Below, piece after piece: positions 6,149 through 6,173 of a DNA stretch of 6,173 nucleotides. Every line of letters starts with the position of its first letter. Position 1 is the stretch's first letter. The DNA lies in NCBI GenBank assembly GCA_000183865.1, contig CM001047.1, positions 1,572,445-1,578,617 on the forward strand. The letters are read 5' to 3'. The position numbers and the translations under genes were made by a program. Source of the stretch: Listeria marthii FSL S4-120. GTDB lineage: Bacteria; Bacillota; Bacilli; Lactobacillales; Listeriaceae. A model generated the notes under the pieces. The model had not been told where the DNA came from. It searched no databases and saw only the letters and a program-made list of their open reading frames with translations.

Positions 6149-6173
6149 AAAAAGGCTGGCTCTTTAATAAGAG
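6149..6173 (+). terminator. Terminator hairpin after usp, cut by the window edge
   Basis: An A-rich run and then GGCTGGCTCTT (6154-6164) form a left arm, followed by a TAAT loop (6165-6168). The last five bases, AAGAG (6169-6173), pair with CTCTT (6160-6164). The rest of the right arm lies outside. If correct, the next bases should be close to CCAGCC followed by a T-run. Confidence 0.65.

Overview
This window reads as ordinary core chromosome of a low-GC Firmicute, almost certainly Listeria (L. monocytogenes or a close relative). The reasons are the AT-rich Bacillales-type codon use, strong AGGAGG-like ribosome binding sites, short intrinsic terminators, and a gene set and order (nrnA-ytoI-ytkL / Xaa-Pro peptidase / ald / universal stress protein) that I recall from Listeria, where ackA is expected just past the right edge. 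Genus is inferred from memory of gene order and protein resemblance; the species cannot be fixed from this window. There are six intact protein genes. I see no tRNA, rRNA, CRISPR array, insertion sequence, prophage gene or pseudogene.

Left part (1-3023, minus strand): a compact three-gene operon transcribed right to left: ytkL (metallo-beta-lactamase-fold hydrolase), ytoI (HTH-DRTGG-CBS-CBS-hotdog protein) and nrnA (oligoribonuclease / pAp phosphatase). The genes are 20-25 bp apart and the operon ends in an intrinsic terminator at 4-36. nrnA removes short RNAs and pAp. ytoI looks like a nucleotide- and acyl-CoA-type sensor of unknown ligand, and ytkL has no firmly known substrate.

Middle (3024-4324): a 163-bp divergent control region separates ytkL from a plus-strand M24 Xaa-Pro peptidase. 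It holds two facing-away extended -10 promoters placed almost symmetrically around a 25-bp inverted repeat. The peptidase gene converges on ald, and the two share one bidirectional terminator packed into 40 bp.

Right part (4325-6173): ald (alanine dehydrogenase, minus strand) and a universal stress protein gene (plus strand) diverge from a 240-bp AT-rich region. That region carries a good SigmaB-type promoter match in front of the stress gene and a weaker one in front of ald. The start of a terminator hairpin is cut off by the right edge.

Together the genes concern salvage and turnover: nucleotide debris (NrnA), proline-containing peptides (Xaa-Pro peptidase), alanine to pyruvate (Ald), and general stress (Usp). 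No exotic new system is evident. The most worthwhile leads are the uncharacterised YtoI architecture in an operon with NrnA, the symmetric operator-like palindrome, and the paired SigmaB-like promoters.
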